In this document: one piece after another, positions 1 through 11,657 of the stretch
How positions within the stretch are numbered: position 1 is the first letter of the stretch
Layout: each line of letters begins with the position of its first letter
DNA from: Rhynchonema sp. JSB1_4
Lineage: Eukaryota > Nematoda > Chromadorea > Monhysterida > Xyalidae
DNA: 64,000 nucleotides
Assembly (NCBI GenBank): GCA_030248065.1
Contig: JASAMV010003287.1
Coordinates: 78,258 to 142,257 of the forward strand
Reading direction: 5' to 3'
Program-made: the position numbers and the translations under genes
The notes under the pieces: model-generated
Databases searched by the model: none
Told to the model about the DNA's origin: nothing
Seen by the model: only the letters and a program-made list of their open reading frames with translations

Positions 1-116
1 TAGCTGACCATTTGTGATTCGGTGATCTGGCAAAAAAAGTGCATGCGAAAAGTGACTTTGTGGAAGTTGACATTTACCCTGATTTTTCAAGGGGCTAAGG
101 GTCCTTTCAAATTCAG

Positions 117-3100
117 GCTTCACACCGAGCATGTGGTCGTTGTTCAAGGATGCCATCGAGCTGGCGATCGAGTACCGAACCGTTATTGGAAAGGACAAGT
201 TCTCGGGACTGAGTCTCGAACAGAAACAAACTGCGCAGGTGTGCAGAATGAAACATCCGTTTTTTGAGTCCTGAAATTTTAGGCATACATTTTAGGCCTA
301 AGTCCAGTGCCTGAATTGTAGACAGCCTGGAGCAATCTATCGGTGATGATCGTTCAGCGAATGCGCATCGGCTACCTCGACGCCCTACAGAAACCGCTGA
401 TTCACGACAATTCGCTCCTGTCGGTCATACCCGGACCGAATCCGTTCGAAAAAGTTGGTCACACACTTTCGAATTTGCACTTTTATTCTTTAAAACCGCA
501 TAAAAACGGTTGAATCAAAGACATAAAACATCAAATTTTATCACAGTTCATAATACTTGGCGCAGTCCACCACCTTGGTCACTTCAGGATCGCACCTGAA
601 ATAGTTATCTTGCAAAAAGGTTGAAATTTATTGAAAATTTTTTCCCACCTGGTGCAGAAACACTTTAAATCGTTCAGCCTGGTGGGGCAGTGTCCAAAAC
701 ATTGCTGAATCCTCTTTTTATCTGGCACCGCCATCAGTGGCTGCATGTGACGTTTTTTCGGGTCAGAGGCGGCCACGCAAAATGTGTAACATTTGTAGAA
801 TGCCGTTGGGGCGTGCTTTTTTCGACACGCTTTGGTGCAGTTTAGATGTTGTTGATGGCTTGACATGACACCACCTGGGACTGTAGTGATGGAAATGCAT
901 AGTAGCATCTGAAAACGCTAAAAAAATGCTTATTCCATTCGGAGCCCTTCAGTCTCGTACATAAATACTTACTGTGAATGACAGCGTTGATATTGCAGTT
1001 ACCATTGGAAAGTCGAAATCGCGCAGGAAGCCAACAGAAATCGAAAATCACATTTTTGAGAAAAATCTCGAAATGAAATATAACACAAAAGAGCAGAAAT
1101 CGTTGTTTTTCGCTGTTTGTCAACACAACACGCGTCAGCTTGGCCGGACCATCGTAATGATAAAAAAACAGGATAAACAAACCACACCTTCATGTATTGT
1201 ATGGTCTTATTGCGGGCTTGTTTCAGCGAGAAAGTCGTAAAACACGTTCGTTTTTCATTTTTCAAACACTCCGTGTTAACACAACATTTCAGGCAACATT
1301 CAGCCCTGACTGTTGGAAAGCTGAGCTTGCGCTGTTGCGCAAGTGCTGGAATGATGACAAGAGCTCGTTGCTGCAGTTTGGCATGGATATCTACAGTATT
1401 CTATTCAATCGGATGCCTGATGTTGAAAGGCTGTTTTCGGTGGGTGACCTTGGCTCGTGATTCTGTTCAAAAAAGTCTCTTTTCTGTGGTGTGCTGCTCT
1501 CTTAGTTTCTTGGGGTTTTCTGCTGCTTTGGCATGCAAGCATCGACATCGACCATTGTCTTCAGCGGTTTTATCATTATCTTGCCCATCGGTTTTGAGCT
1601 GATCTTGATGCTAATGATGCAACATCTGCAAGCTTCGGCCCTGTCATGTTTCCACAGACGGTCGGTGCACCATGGCATCGTCAGTAACCCTTATCATGCA
1701 CCACTAAAAATTAGCCAAAATTTGTCAGCAAGACACGGGCGACATTCGTGAAAATGCCGGTTTTCGCGCGCGCGGCCAGCAAATTGGCGATCTGCTCGAT
1801 CACGCGGTCAAAAAGGCCGATGACGCAGCCGCAACGATGTATCGAACTGCCAGGGACACCGGTGCTACTTTTGTGCACGTTGCGTCACGCGTATTCACAC
1901 CCGGGCTGTGGAATGTGCTCAAGGTTGGTGATCCTGATGCATCAAGGGACTACGAAGCGATTATTCAATTCAGTTTGCCTGTTTTCTCCATCTTAGAAGC
2001 CCAGGCAATGTTTTAGAGGTGATTTGTAGTAAAGGGGACTACTATTAGAACATACATTTGTAAAGAGCTTTAGCTCATTAGGTCCGCTGGACTCGCAAAA
2101 TTCGTTTTGGGTGCTCATTGGTGTTATCATGCCCATTGGTCATCGTTAACTTTGCAGAAAATTACGGTGGCAATGTACTGAGTTGGGTAAGGTTGATCTC
2201 TGTTGCGCCCTGCTTTCGCAGACAGACAGAGGCGTCAGTGCGGTGCGCAGCCCTTTTTGCAGAATATTGAAACAAGATGAAAAAAATACAATAAATCGAT
2301 CCCCAGGAATCCATCGACCTCGCGTTCGAGTATCGTTGTGAGACCGGACACGGCGCATTCAGTGGTCTGACCGAGGAAGAGAAAACAAAGGTGCACAACT
2401 TTTGGCTGAAGCTGACTGCGTTTGTCGTGAAGGAAATGTATGAGGTCGGTGGTGAGGGTTTTGCTTGATTCGCAGGAGGTTGAAAAAAAAACAGAAATAA
2501 TTATATCATTTTTTCAGGGATTTGTGTCAGGTCTGATGTCGTTGAATGAAAAACGCCGCCAAGAAGCACTGGAAGCGAAAAAGCAGGCCGACGATCAAGT
2601 TGTACCCGAAGGCGGCGATCTACTTGAGATGAAAAATGTGAAAATCATGCCTGTGAGTTGATCGTTTATTTTTTCGAAAAAATGGATTTCTTTCGATGGC
2701 GGAAAAGAGCAAAACGTCTGGTTTTTTATCGTATTGAGGCGGTGACTCAACTGTCGCAAGAAGGCGTCAATGAGGAAGCAACCAAACGTCTGGCGCGAGC
2801 CGCAGTCGTCCAACCGAATCCGTTTGCAAAGGTTTGCCAATTAAATTTTTTTCATTGTTTTAATTTGTATTGTTTTTCTTTTTTTTTTCTAGTTTCTCGA
2901 TTGGAAGCCTGCGAAAGAGGAGGTCGAGATGCTCACCAAATCCTGGTGTGACGACGTGCACACGCTCACCGAACTCGGATTGGACTTTTATGCGATTCTG
3001 TTCGAAAAAGTGCCGGACGCTAAAGGACTGTATCCTCAGGTTCGTTCTACATTGGCCAATTGGTGCACCAGGTCATCATCAGTATTTTGCCAACTAAAAT

Positions 3101-3540
3101 ATAAACGACGATTTCTTTCATTCAAATTCCAGCTGAAACTGGTCAACCCCGACATCCGCCTGGAGCCCTCCTTCCTCGATCAGGCGCTCAAGTTGGGCAC
3201 CACCCTTGATCAGGCGGTCAAGAAGTTGCCCAACGAGTCCGATCTGTGTTCGTATTTGACGGCAATCGGTGCCGAATACGGTCATCTGACCGCGCAGCGG
3301 GCCGTATTAACGCAGGCACTCTGGGTCGCATTCAAAGAGGCCATCGATCTGAGCGTTGAGTTCCGATGCGAAATGGGTCGTGACAAATTCGCGTGTCTGC
3401 ACGAAACGGAACGCAAAGTGCTCGAGACCGTCTGGGCAAAGTTTTCGGCGAAAATTGTTGGCAAGATTTATGAAGGGTTCGGTGAAGTGCTGTGGAAACA
3501 GGCGCAAAGCGTCGTCGCCTTCCAAAGTGACTATGTTTAG
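117..3540 (+). CDS. Polymeric globin (at least 3 tandem globin units), 5' end outside window
   Basis: Heme-binding globin chain, presumably for O2 binding or storage. Deduced exons: 117-238, 322-453, 1293-1439, 1729-1923, 2307-2444, 2518-2652, 2739-2831, 2893-3039, 3133-3540 (TAG); every junction keeps frame. The first visible exons give only the G and H helices of one unit. A complete unit follows (about 1293-2444), then a linker rich in Lys/Glu/Ala, then a second complete unit (2893-3540) that ends the protein. The two A-C helix exons (1293-1439 and 2893-3039) are both exactly 49 codons, which shows exon-level duplication. Both complete units have Tyr at B10 (IYSILF, FYAILF), the CD-corner Pro, and a His that fits F8 (FVHVASRV, YGHLTAQR). 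E7 reads as Arg in the first and Gln in the second; CD1 is Phe and then Tyr. Nematode globins with Tyr B10 and Gln E7 (Ascaris) bind O2 very tightly; that similarity is inference. The promoter and N-terminus lie upstream of the window. Confidence 0.87.
2171..2240. repeat. Dispersed repeat, copy 1 (globin intron)
   Basis: About 70 bp inside the globin intron 1924-2306. It matches 9827-9896: both start CAATGTACTGAG and share the block GCCCTGCTTTCGCAGACAGA. No terminal repeat or coding potential is evident; probably a fragment of a mobile element. Confidence 0.6.
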
Positions 3541-4169
3541 AGGGACTGTGTGTGTGTGAAACAGCGATGAAAAATACACAGATTTTTTAAACAAACACTT
3601 TTTTCAAAAAATTGAATGTTTCCGTCGCTGTTTCATTGAACGAAAGCCTGGAAGTGTTTCATGGGAACGCTAGATCTGGATGTGCAATGACCTATATATA
3701 TTTTTAACGCGCCCTATCCTTCCCGAGAATTATATCATTTTACATATTTTTCCTGTCTTTTAGACTTTCAATTTTATTTAATTTTTATGCAGTTTTTAGT
3801 TCGTTCGTGTATTTGAGTGGATGTGGACCTCAGTGTGTTTTTCGACTTTGTCTATTTGCGGTGCTCAAACAGTGCAATTTCACAACGGTGGTGCAACAGC
3901 ATTGTAGAGAATTGTGTTAGCATGACCAAAGATAATGTATACCTGGTAGCAAACCATAAAGTTCTCTAGTTTGACAATGTAAATTGATTGATATTCTAAA
4001 ATAACGACGACAACAATTAACGAATTCGCAAAATAGCAACACAAAATTGAGTTGACCAGAACCAAATCGGTTGACAAAATAAAGGGGCGACAAATGAAAT
4101 ATGTACGATCACCTCATGTATGGTATGTTCTGTTTTTTGTGTGTCAGATTGCAGAATGTCCTTGCAACT
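3541..4169. other. Intergenic, no gene seen
   Basis: AT-rich spacer between the convergent globin gene (+) and the first LAPTM-like gene (-). It should hold the 3' UTRs of both. AATAAA-like strings occur (for example around 4079), but no coding exon or repeat boundary is visible. Confidence 0.5.
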
Positions 4170-4841
4170 TCATGGGTACTCCTGTGGACCATGGTTACCG
4201 TGTTCACGCTCATTCAGATACGAGTAGAAGCGGTACACGACGAACAGGAACCATAACTGAAATCAATGTTTTTCGCTCATTAGCTTGCAAAATAATTTCA
4301 AAAAGTATTCAAAATGTTAACAAACCGTCAAAATGACCCCAATGATATCCAACAACACCGCTCGAACGCACAGGAAAAACCCGTTGACAATCAACCAGGG
4401 CAGCAACATGCACTTGTTGTCTTGGTAGGCGCCGGCCAGAAGCAGACACGTCGGGATCAGACCGATTACAATCATCGCCAGACCCGCGCCGGCGGCTAAA
4501 AAAATTGAATGATTCAAATCGCGCATTTTCATGCTAAAAGTTTAGCAACGTTGCTCTCACCGATGAGGCGAATTGTTTCGAACGTGCTCCGATCATCCTT
4601 GTTCAATGCCTTGATCTCATCGTCATTTGACAGCCCCACAAACAGCACAATGCCGGCGGCGATGGCTCCGATTATGGCGATCACAATCTGAAATAATTTT
4701 TTTGCATTTTTTTTAAAAATTATTATTGTGATGTTTCATCATACTAACCGATGCCCAACCGATGTACTTGGTGCCATCCCTCACGTGAATATTACCGCAA
4801 CAACATCGCCAACGCGGGTCGGCCTCGCTGAATGAGTACAT
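4170..4841 (-). CDS. LAPTM-like four-helix membrane protein, copy A
   Basis: Predicted 158-residue protein with four membrane segments. Exons in coding order: 4841-4749, 4687-4561, 4495-4326, 4256-4170; phases agree and the stop is TGA. The N-terminus (MYSFSEADPRWRCCCGNIHV, then RDGT) has a Cys cluster and His-Val-x-x-Gly-Thr just before helix 1, the signature of lysosome-associated LAPTM4/5-type proteins and their nematode relatives. Helix 2 follows a short acidic loop (SNDDEIKAL), exon 3 encodes helices 2-3 (GLIPTCLLLAGAY) and exon 4 encodes helix 4 (LWFLFVVYRFYSYL). The cytosolic tail is short (NEREHGNHGPQEYP), about 30 residues shorter than in copy B. Paralogue of the gene at 5553-6865, same strand, 0.7 kb apart. 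An endolysosomal trafficking role is inferred from family resemblance only. Confidence 0.83.
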
Positions 4842-5552
4842 ACTGTATGCTACGTAATGTCGAGTTGGCTAATGTTTCATTCAAAGGACAACGCGTCGAG
4901 AAACTGGCATATTTTCAAAAATTTCTATATTTTTCGAAAATAGACAAAAATTACATGACTGCACCGCTGAATCCAGATGGACGAAACTTCAGGCGCAGTA
5001 TATTTTGCCTTTGGATGCCAATGTGCTCGTGTGCCACAAGTTGTGGCACACGCGCAAGGCCTTGTGATGCGTGAAATCAGTTGCCAAGTATCAAATGACA
5101 AACACACTAAAGTTAGGCGTGGCGTCAAAAACAAGCTTGGTGGTGATAGTTATAGCTATAGATTGACATGCTCACTGAGTTTCATTCGATCTTTAGAGAG
5201 TCTCCGATGCATCAAATGTCTATGATCTAGGCTTTCATGATGCAGTGTCAATCAACCAAATCATACAGACATATATGAGAATGACAACTCGCAGTCACCC
5301 AACGATTAAAATGAAGCAACTGTCACATAAAAATTTCACATGTCTTCACAAATGAGCATACGGCACGACAGAGTTTCAATGATAAGACAGGACAGACAAC
5401 AAACAAAATCATGAAAAGCAAAACAGAGTATTGTATTTTTTCATCTATGTATGTATATGTGTTAAATATGCATTTATGTACAATTATCTTAAATCAATTT
5501 GATTAAAGTTTTGAACATCCACGACCTTCGTCATATACCATTCTTCAACAAA
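4842..5552. other. Spacer between the two LAPTM-like genes
   Basis: 710 bp between the two tandem copies. It should hold the promoter of copy A and the 3' UTR of copy B. A short palindrome (GCCACAAGTTGTGGC, about 5033-5047) is the only structure noted; no coding exon. Confidence 0.5.
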
Positions 5553-6865
5553 TCACATTTTCTGTGCCGGGTACACGGCGGTGACCTGCTGCTCGCCATA
5601 GTAGCCCCCCATCGGGCCGGGCTGTTGCATGATGACACCGACTGCCTGCACCGATTGTTGATGAACCCCATGCTCACGCTCATTCAGATACGAATAGTAG
5701 CGGTACACAACGAACAGGAACCACAGCTGCAATGGGTGCCGTCGAAAACCATTCTAACATCCAGCTACATCTTTCCAATATTTCAGAACAACCACCACGG
5801 GTAAAACTGCTCACCGTCAAGATGACCCCAATGATATCCAACAACACCGCTCGAACGCACAGGAAAAACCCGTTGACAATCAACCAGGGCAGCAACATGC
5901 ACTTGTTGTCTTGGTAGGCGCCGGCCAGAAGCAGACACGTTGGGATCAGGCCGATTACAATCATCGCCAAGCCGACAATCATCCCTGAGACACAAGTTTC
6001 ATTAGAAACGTCTGAATCCTGCATTTTCCCGTCCGAGGCAAGCGAAACCATGGCAAAAAAGTGAAAAAGTGTCCCTATACCGATGATTTTGATTGTGTCG
6101 AAAATGTTCCTGTGCTCTGGGTCGCTCAACCGTGACCCGATCTCATCCGACGCTTCCAGCATGAAATACAGCCCAATAATGATCACAACGCCGAAGATGA
6201 GATCGAAAATCAGCTGAAATCTCAGCCAATGTACAATGTATACACGTCTTCCATAAAAGCCAAGGCAACACAGTGACAGTTGAAATGTCAACTGCCCGTA
6301 TCTATACGTTGTCATGTCATTATCATTGAACGGCGGTCACAATTGGTGTCGCCGACTTTTGCAATGCCACGACAAACGTTTTTTGTTGGTCACACACAAC
6401 CAGTTAAAATTCTGACAAAATCTGGCACCATTTTCATGATACATATTTGCGTTTCAGAAATATTTTATTCAGAGTTCTGTAAAACTCTCGATCTTGGCAT
6501 CAAACGAGAAAGAGCACCAGACTTCCTCAGATGTTACAGTTTCCTGGTCTAATTGACTTAAAAGCATCGAGTTCTTCATTATTTTGGACACGCCCGGTAA
6601 GGATTAGCATACGAAACGGGCGACGCATGCAAAAGTCGCGTCAAAATGGAACTTACAGAACGTCGCTCTTGCGTCGGCGACTTTGTTATGTGCAAAAGTC
6701 GGCGATTTCTTCAATTGCGACCGGGCCTTGACTTCTTCCCTCGCAATTCCTTGAACCAGAAAGGCCACTCACCGATCCCCATCCAATGTACTTCGTCCCA
6801 TCCCTGACGTGTGTATTCCCACAACAACAATACCACCGCGGGTCGGCCTCACTGAACGTGTACAT
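5553..6865 (-). CDS. LAPTM-like four-helix membrane protein, copy B
   Basis: Predicted 189-residue four-helix protein. Exons: 6865-6773, 6213-6081, 5984-5815, 5726-5553 (TGA); same four-exon layout and phases as copy A. The N-terminal Cys cluster and HVRDGTKYIGW are conserved. Exon 2 carries a longer loop (EASDEIGSRLSDPEHRN). Exon 3 is the same 170 nt length as in copy A and almost identical in sequence, whereas exons 1, 2 and 4 have diverged. The tail is longer and rich in Gln, Gly, Pro and Tyr (IMQQPGPMGGYYGEQQVTAV), possibly carrying Tyr-based sorting signals as in LAPTM proteins. GTGAAACATCAG lies about 20 bp before the ATG and could be an acceptor for an upstream exon or trans-splicing; that is a guess. 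Confidence 0.85.
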
Positions 6866-7724
6866 GACGATTGACTGATGTTTCACAACTGGTTGGTATA
6901 AAAAGAGAGCACTCCCTGTTTCGATAAGTTCACTGTTGTGTTTGGGTTAAACTATGCAGCCTGTCACCAGTGATGGGAGGCAACGCAAATCAAGCTGAAC
7001 TTGAGGGTCAATAACGTCAGCCCCGAAGATGTGCATAACGTGTCATCATTGCACGTGGAAAAGCCTGTGTACGAACCTTTTTTGTGCGATTGCCATGTGA
7101 TTCCTGGCATTCCTGCCAGGTCGCAGTGCAATGTGGTCTACATAGGACCTTGGAGCACGCGAAATAAACTTGTTGGTGCGGTGCCCATTGGGATTGCACA
7201 TGCGTAGTGGAAATGCGGGTACATCTAACTGGTTGCTTGGCACCAGCAAGAAACACACAACACGTTGTGCATGTGAGCGAACCGGCAATGGCATACACAT
7301 ATACAGTATATGGTCTAAAATGTTTGATGGATAGCAAATGGCTGACGCCAGGTTAATCCACGGTTGGCCAACGCATTTTTGCTCGATAACGACTGATTAC
7401 AACCACGAATGATTCGATGCAAAACAAAACACAAACTGAGATGGCCACGCCAAACACACACTTTTCTTTGACGACGCCTGTACCTAACATAAACTCTCAC
7501 TGCTGTACCACCTGAACGTTCCAAGGCACCGCAAAATTTCAAATGCGCGATTTTGACATTGTACGCTTTGTTGAAAAATCCGACAACAAGACTCAAAAAT
7601 GAGAAGTTGGCACAAAGTAACACATTTCCGTTCATCGAGTCCATGTAACACAGACCAAGATCGTGTTGGAGCACCGCCTCGCTGTAACCGCAACAATCAA
7701 ATGACACGCCGTCGCCGTTGTAAA
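6866..7724. other. No gene seen
   Basis: Holds the upstream region of copy B and a uniform-composition stretch. An open frame on the - strand from 7788 to 7315 lacks an ATG start, introns or recognisable motifs and is treated as chance. Confidence 0.45.
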
Positions 7725-7905
7725 AAAGGTGGAGTTGTACTTGTCCATACTGAGTCCTGTGGACACGCTTGTAGACAGTTTTGGACAAATTGTCCTCTTG
7801 ATGAGTTAATGATGTACACGACCCACATTGTCAATATGTCCTATTGGGTAGACAAATGTCCTCAAACCCATTTGTCCAGATGAGGACAAGTATAACTCCA
7901 CCTTA
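7725..7905. mobile_element. Short TIR element (about 180 bp)
   Basis: Ends are inverted copies of each other: left AAGGTGGAGTTGTACTTGTC, right GGACAAGTATAACTCCACCT. The inside repeats TGTCC/GGACA strings, so much of the element can fold back. It has no coding capacity, consistent with a MITE. Target duplication is unclear (AA/TAA flanks). Confidence 0.7.
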
Positions 7906-8036
7906 ACATCTGCACAGCGAAACTCAATGGCCGGGATATGCACACTTTGGTGGTCGATGATGAAAATGGCTTGAGCCATATCTTGCGAGTTAGTTGTTTC
8001 TGTGATTTAGAAAAGCGTAAAAGATTTGAATTCAAG

Positions 8037-8262
8037 CGGTGGAATTTTCGAAACGGTGTAAAGGTCAGTTGGGCGTAAAGGTCGGTGTAAAGTTCGGTCG
8101 AAAGCTCGGTCGGCGTAGCTCGGTGTAAACGTGAAACATTGCCTGTTATTAACGTGGAATGTTTCAAGTTTACACCGAGGTCTATCACACTGAGCTGTGG
8201 ACCGAGCTTTCCACCGACCTTTACACCCAACTGACCTTTACACCGTTTCGAAAATATCACCC
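8037..8262. mobile_element. 226-bp palindromic MITE, copy 1
   Basis: Nearly full-length inverted repeat: GGTGGAATTTTCGAAACGGT at the left, its complement (with small changes) at the right. The interior repeats GTGTAAAG and CGGTCGAAAG. It is flanked by the 3-bp duplication AAG. The copy at 17333-17558 is exactly the same length and nearly identical. No ORF; non-autonomous DNA transposon. The GGG-type ends and 3-bp duplication resemble PIF/Harbinger elements, but the usual TWA target is not seen. Confidence 0.82.
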
Positions 8263-11200
8263 AAGGAACGAGTTCCTTCGTTCAGTCTATCACTTTTTGA
8301 ATGATGTTTGAACTCAGTTGTTGCAACATTGTAATGCGAGTGCAAAGAGCCCTGGCAAAAAGCAGCGTCAAATTTAACTCTTCCCGGTGTGGTCGACTGG
8401 TGTCAGGTACGCACCTCAGTTTTGGTATGATCATTGGTTAAGGAGTACCTGGTCACGTTTTCGGTCCAACGAATCACCATCAAAGCTTCTTTCTCTGGGG
8501 TAAAAGTATGTATACCCAATAATAAGTGTTGATACACACACAGACAAACACACTGGTCTGTAATATATTATTTTCTTCAAGTAGCGGCATGGCAGAAAAC
8601 AAACTCAGCGCAACTCGCTGTACAAAATCCCCCTGCTCTGTATCTGAGTGGCGTTTCATTATGCGCGCGCCTGAGTGCAAAAAGTCAACTGTGTGGTAAC
8701 GCTGGGTCACCAAACTTTTGTAAAGTTACAGTCACCAAAGGGCCCGGGTAGACCGGGAAAGTTTGTCAGTTTGTATAAGAGTTGTGTCTTTAGTTATGGA
8801 AAAGGCTATTCAACAATCATATATCGCCCATCTGAATGCAAAGCCGCGCATTGTACAGTATCTGAAAAATATACACGCCGCGTGTATTTTACAAAGTCCA
8901 GCACGCAGCGTGAGGGCACATTCAGTCACATTTTTACTACTCCTACTGCATATTGGTATACACATACAAACTTTTTCCATTTTACAAGGAGGACCGGTTT
9001 TTTCTCACCCAAGCTATTTTAGTGTTGGGTTTGTGTGATTGCCTGCGCTACACGTTTGACTGTTGCAACTGCGGTGACTGCTTTTGCACAATTTTGTACT
9101 GCGCACACAGTAGCGCGCGCCGAGATAGTGAAAACTTATAGCATTTGCGCAGTTTTATTACTTTATGTATTGGTTTTTAACGATTTTACCTTGATGGTAG
9201 ACACACTGTTTGACCTCTAATTCGTATACTACCAATCCTTTTATATGAAAGTTGATGTTTTTGCTGTAAACTTTGTGGTTTTTAAGCCTATTTGGATTAT
9301 AAATTTTTTCTTGGCTATTATTTCCTATGCTCTAAACTTGTATTTTTCTGCAATCGTGTGATTTTCTGTTTGTGTGGGTTTGAAACAATCAACAGTTTGT
9401 CAATTTTCGCCAACTTTGCATGCGCAATCGTGATAGGTGCCAGCAGACTTCAAAGGTTGAGAACGGGCGCTTTATGAGTTTCAAAATTCTTGATTGTATT
9501 GCATGCTGTTGTAGTATAAGGCAGGGCAGGTACACATCGTTAGATATTGAAACAGACGTAATCTTTCCCACACAGCCTTAACATAATTATCCTGGGACTG
9601 ATCCGTTTCAAGATTTGTGACCCGTTTTCAAGAAGAATTACATACTTGTGGATTTTGAGATTAGGACCACTTATCGCTGTCTGACGTTTGCTCAGAACTG
9701 TTGTGCAAGATTCACCAATTGTGCGAAAATTGGTATAAAATTGCCGGCTGCAGTTGCAGGCAACTTTGCCCACAGCACTTGCTTCACAACATAACGCGAT
9801 ATTTTACAAACTATTATGTAGTTTCACAATGTACTGAGTGCAGTAATGTTGGTCTGTTTCGCCCTGCTTTCGCAGACAGACCGAGGCGCCATTGCTCGTC
9901 GCGAACACGCCTTTGGCAAATTTGCCTCCAAAAATCTCCACCAGCAGATCTTATTGCTGGCCTGAAACATCACTGCGTGCAAACTCATAAGCAGAGTTTC
10001 GTCACAATGTGTGTCGAATCTTTGCATCGACCTCGATCAGATCCTGTAGAACGTGAAAGATCAAAAAATGTTTTGTTAGTACTGTATGTTTGTTTTTGAC
10101 ATTGTTTCGTAACAATTGCCATATCTTATCAATCAGACAACCATTGCGATAAGGAACGATAATATTTATCGAATTATTTCAACACTTCCGTTGATGGGTT
10201 CGATACTGTAGGTATACTACATACGCAGCATGGCAGCAAGGCAGAACTTTTTCCGTCTTGACCTAAAAGTGCAATTGAATTAAAGTGCATTATTGTACAA
10301 GTCGTTCAGAACAATATTTCTGTCCTGATCAAAATCAAACCAGTACAAGCAAATTGCTTAACTTAAGTGTAACGCGCATTGCACTGAATAGGAGAATTAG
10401 TATAGTTTTTTCATAACAAACTTCGAATTATCAGTCTTTACCAGTCCCAACTGGTATACATTACAGTTTTCTTTTAACCACATCGTGAAACCCACTTGAA
10501 GACGAAGAAAATAAGTCATATAATTTTTCGTCTTTGGCCCAGACTAAACCCCAAGAGTTTGCATAATGTTTATTGCTCTGGTTATGACCAGTGCATGAAA
10601 TTGAGCGCGTAATGCAATCGTCGTACAGTCTTGTACTTGCGGAATTTTTTACTATTTCTTGTTTGTTTCTGCATTGTATATTCCTTGCATATTTTTTAAG
10701 TGAATCAGTCAAACTAGAACTGATTTGAGAGTTGGGTCGGGCTCTCAAATATTTCCTGATTCCGGAAGAACATTCTGAATGATACGCAATCAGTAATTCG
10801 TTCATCAAATAAAGTGTGTGAACAATCAATTTATTCTCTGAACACAGCCACTTCAAATATCCATTAATAATAACTCAACGCATTTTTCTTGTTCGCTCTT
10901 TATTTGCAGACGTTGACGCATTAAGTTGCACCAATCGGTTACGTTTTTGTTCCAGCGGCCGGTTTCATGAACCTGTCCAACCGCCAGGAAACCATCTGTT
11001 AGATTTAATGCACAAGTTGACAAAAAATGTAACTTTTCAAAGTCATCACAAGGGAACAAGTGCCGCTAGTCTGTCACTGTGTTCGTCATTTTGCGCGCTT
11101 GGCGCGAGCCAGATTGACGTGATTCAAGGTTGCAAAACCCATTAGTGGCTGCGGGCTTGCGTGCGCGTCAGCAGAATATGACGTTCAGAAAGCGCATGTC

Positions 11201-11657
11201 TCATTATTTTGATAATATCGTTCAAAGAACGTGTGTGCTCAAAACATTGGTTTTTCATTTTTGTATGCACTCGATACACTTTGGTATGCACATTGTTCGC
11301 GATTCGGCTGGCTATGTATACTTGTTTGATAGTTTGTCTTGTGTGTATAAGCCTGTCTTGAAAAAAATTCACATTCTGGATCTGGAACGCTTTGAAGCTG
11401 ATGCTGTGAAACAACTTTCACACCTCCCAGACACATCGAGGACCGGAAATCCTTCAAACACACGTGTTGCTCTTATTGAAACATCAGCCTGCCTGTCCTC
11501 TTCGGGTTGATCTGTGTCGGAATATTGATGATCGACTGATGTTTCACATTGCATAGGTGCAATTGCCCTCTTTGAGAGATGTTGAAATATATAAACCAAC
11601 TCCAATTTTTATCATGCTGACAATTTTCCAAACATAAATAAAAAAATCTGATTTCAG
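8263..11657. other. 3.4 kb without a recognisable gene
   Basis: Between the 226-bp MITE and the single-pass membrane gene. Several uninterrupted frames on the - strand (10856-10461, 11059-10853) have no splice-site support, no motif and ordinary composition. The unseen 5' exon(s) of the gene beginning at 11658 probably lie here. The only repeat noted is the 70-bp copy at 9827-9896. Confidence 0.45.
9827..9896. repeat. Dispersed repeat, copy 2
   Basis: Second copy of the 70-bp sequence in the globin intron (2171-2240). The shared core is GCCCTGCTTTCGCAGACAGA with diverged flanks. No terminal repeats found. Confidence 0.6.

Noticed and set aside
7315..7788. 157-codon - strand frame near the short TIR element
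   Set aside because: No ATG at its start, no family resemblance, overlaps the TIR element and has no splice or codon support.
10461..11059. Two consecutive - strand frames (131 and 68 codons)
   Set aside because: Different frames separated by a stop, no acceptor/donor pair and no recognisable motif; chance frames are common at this base composition.
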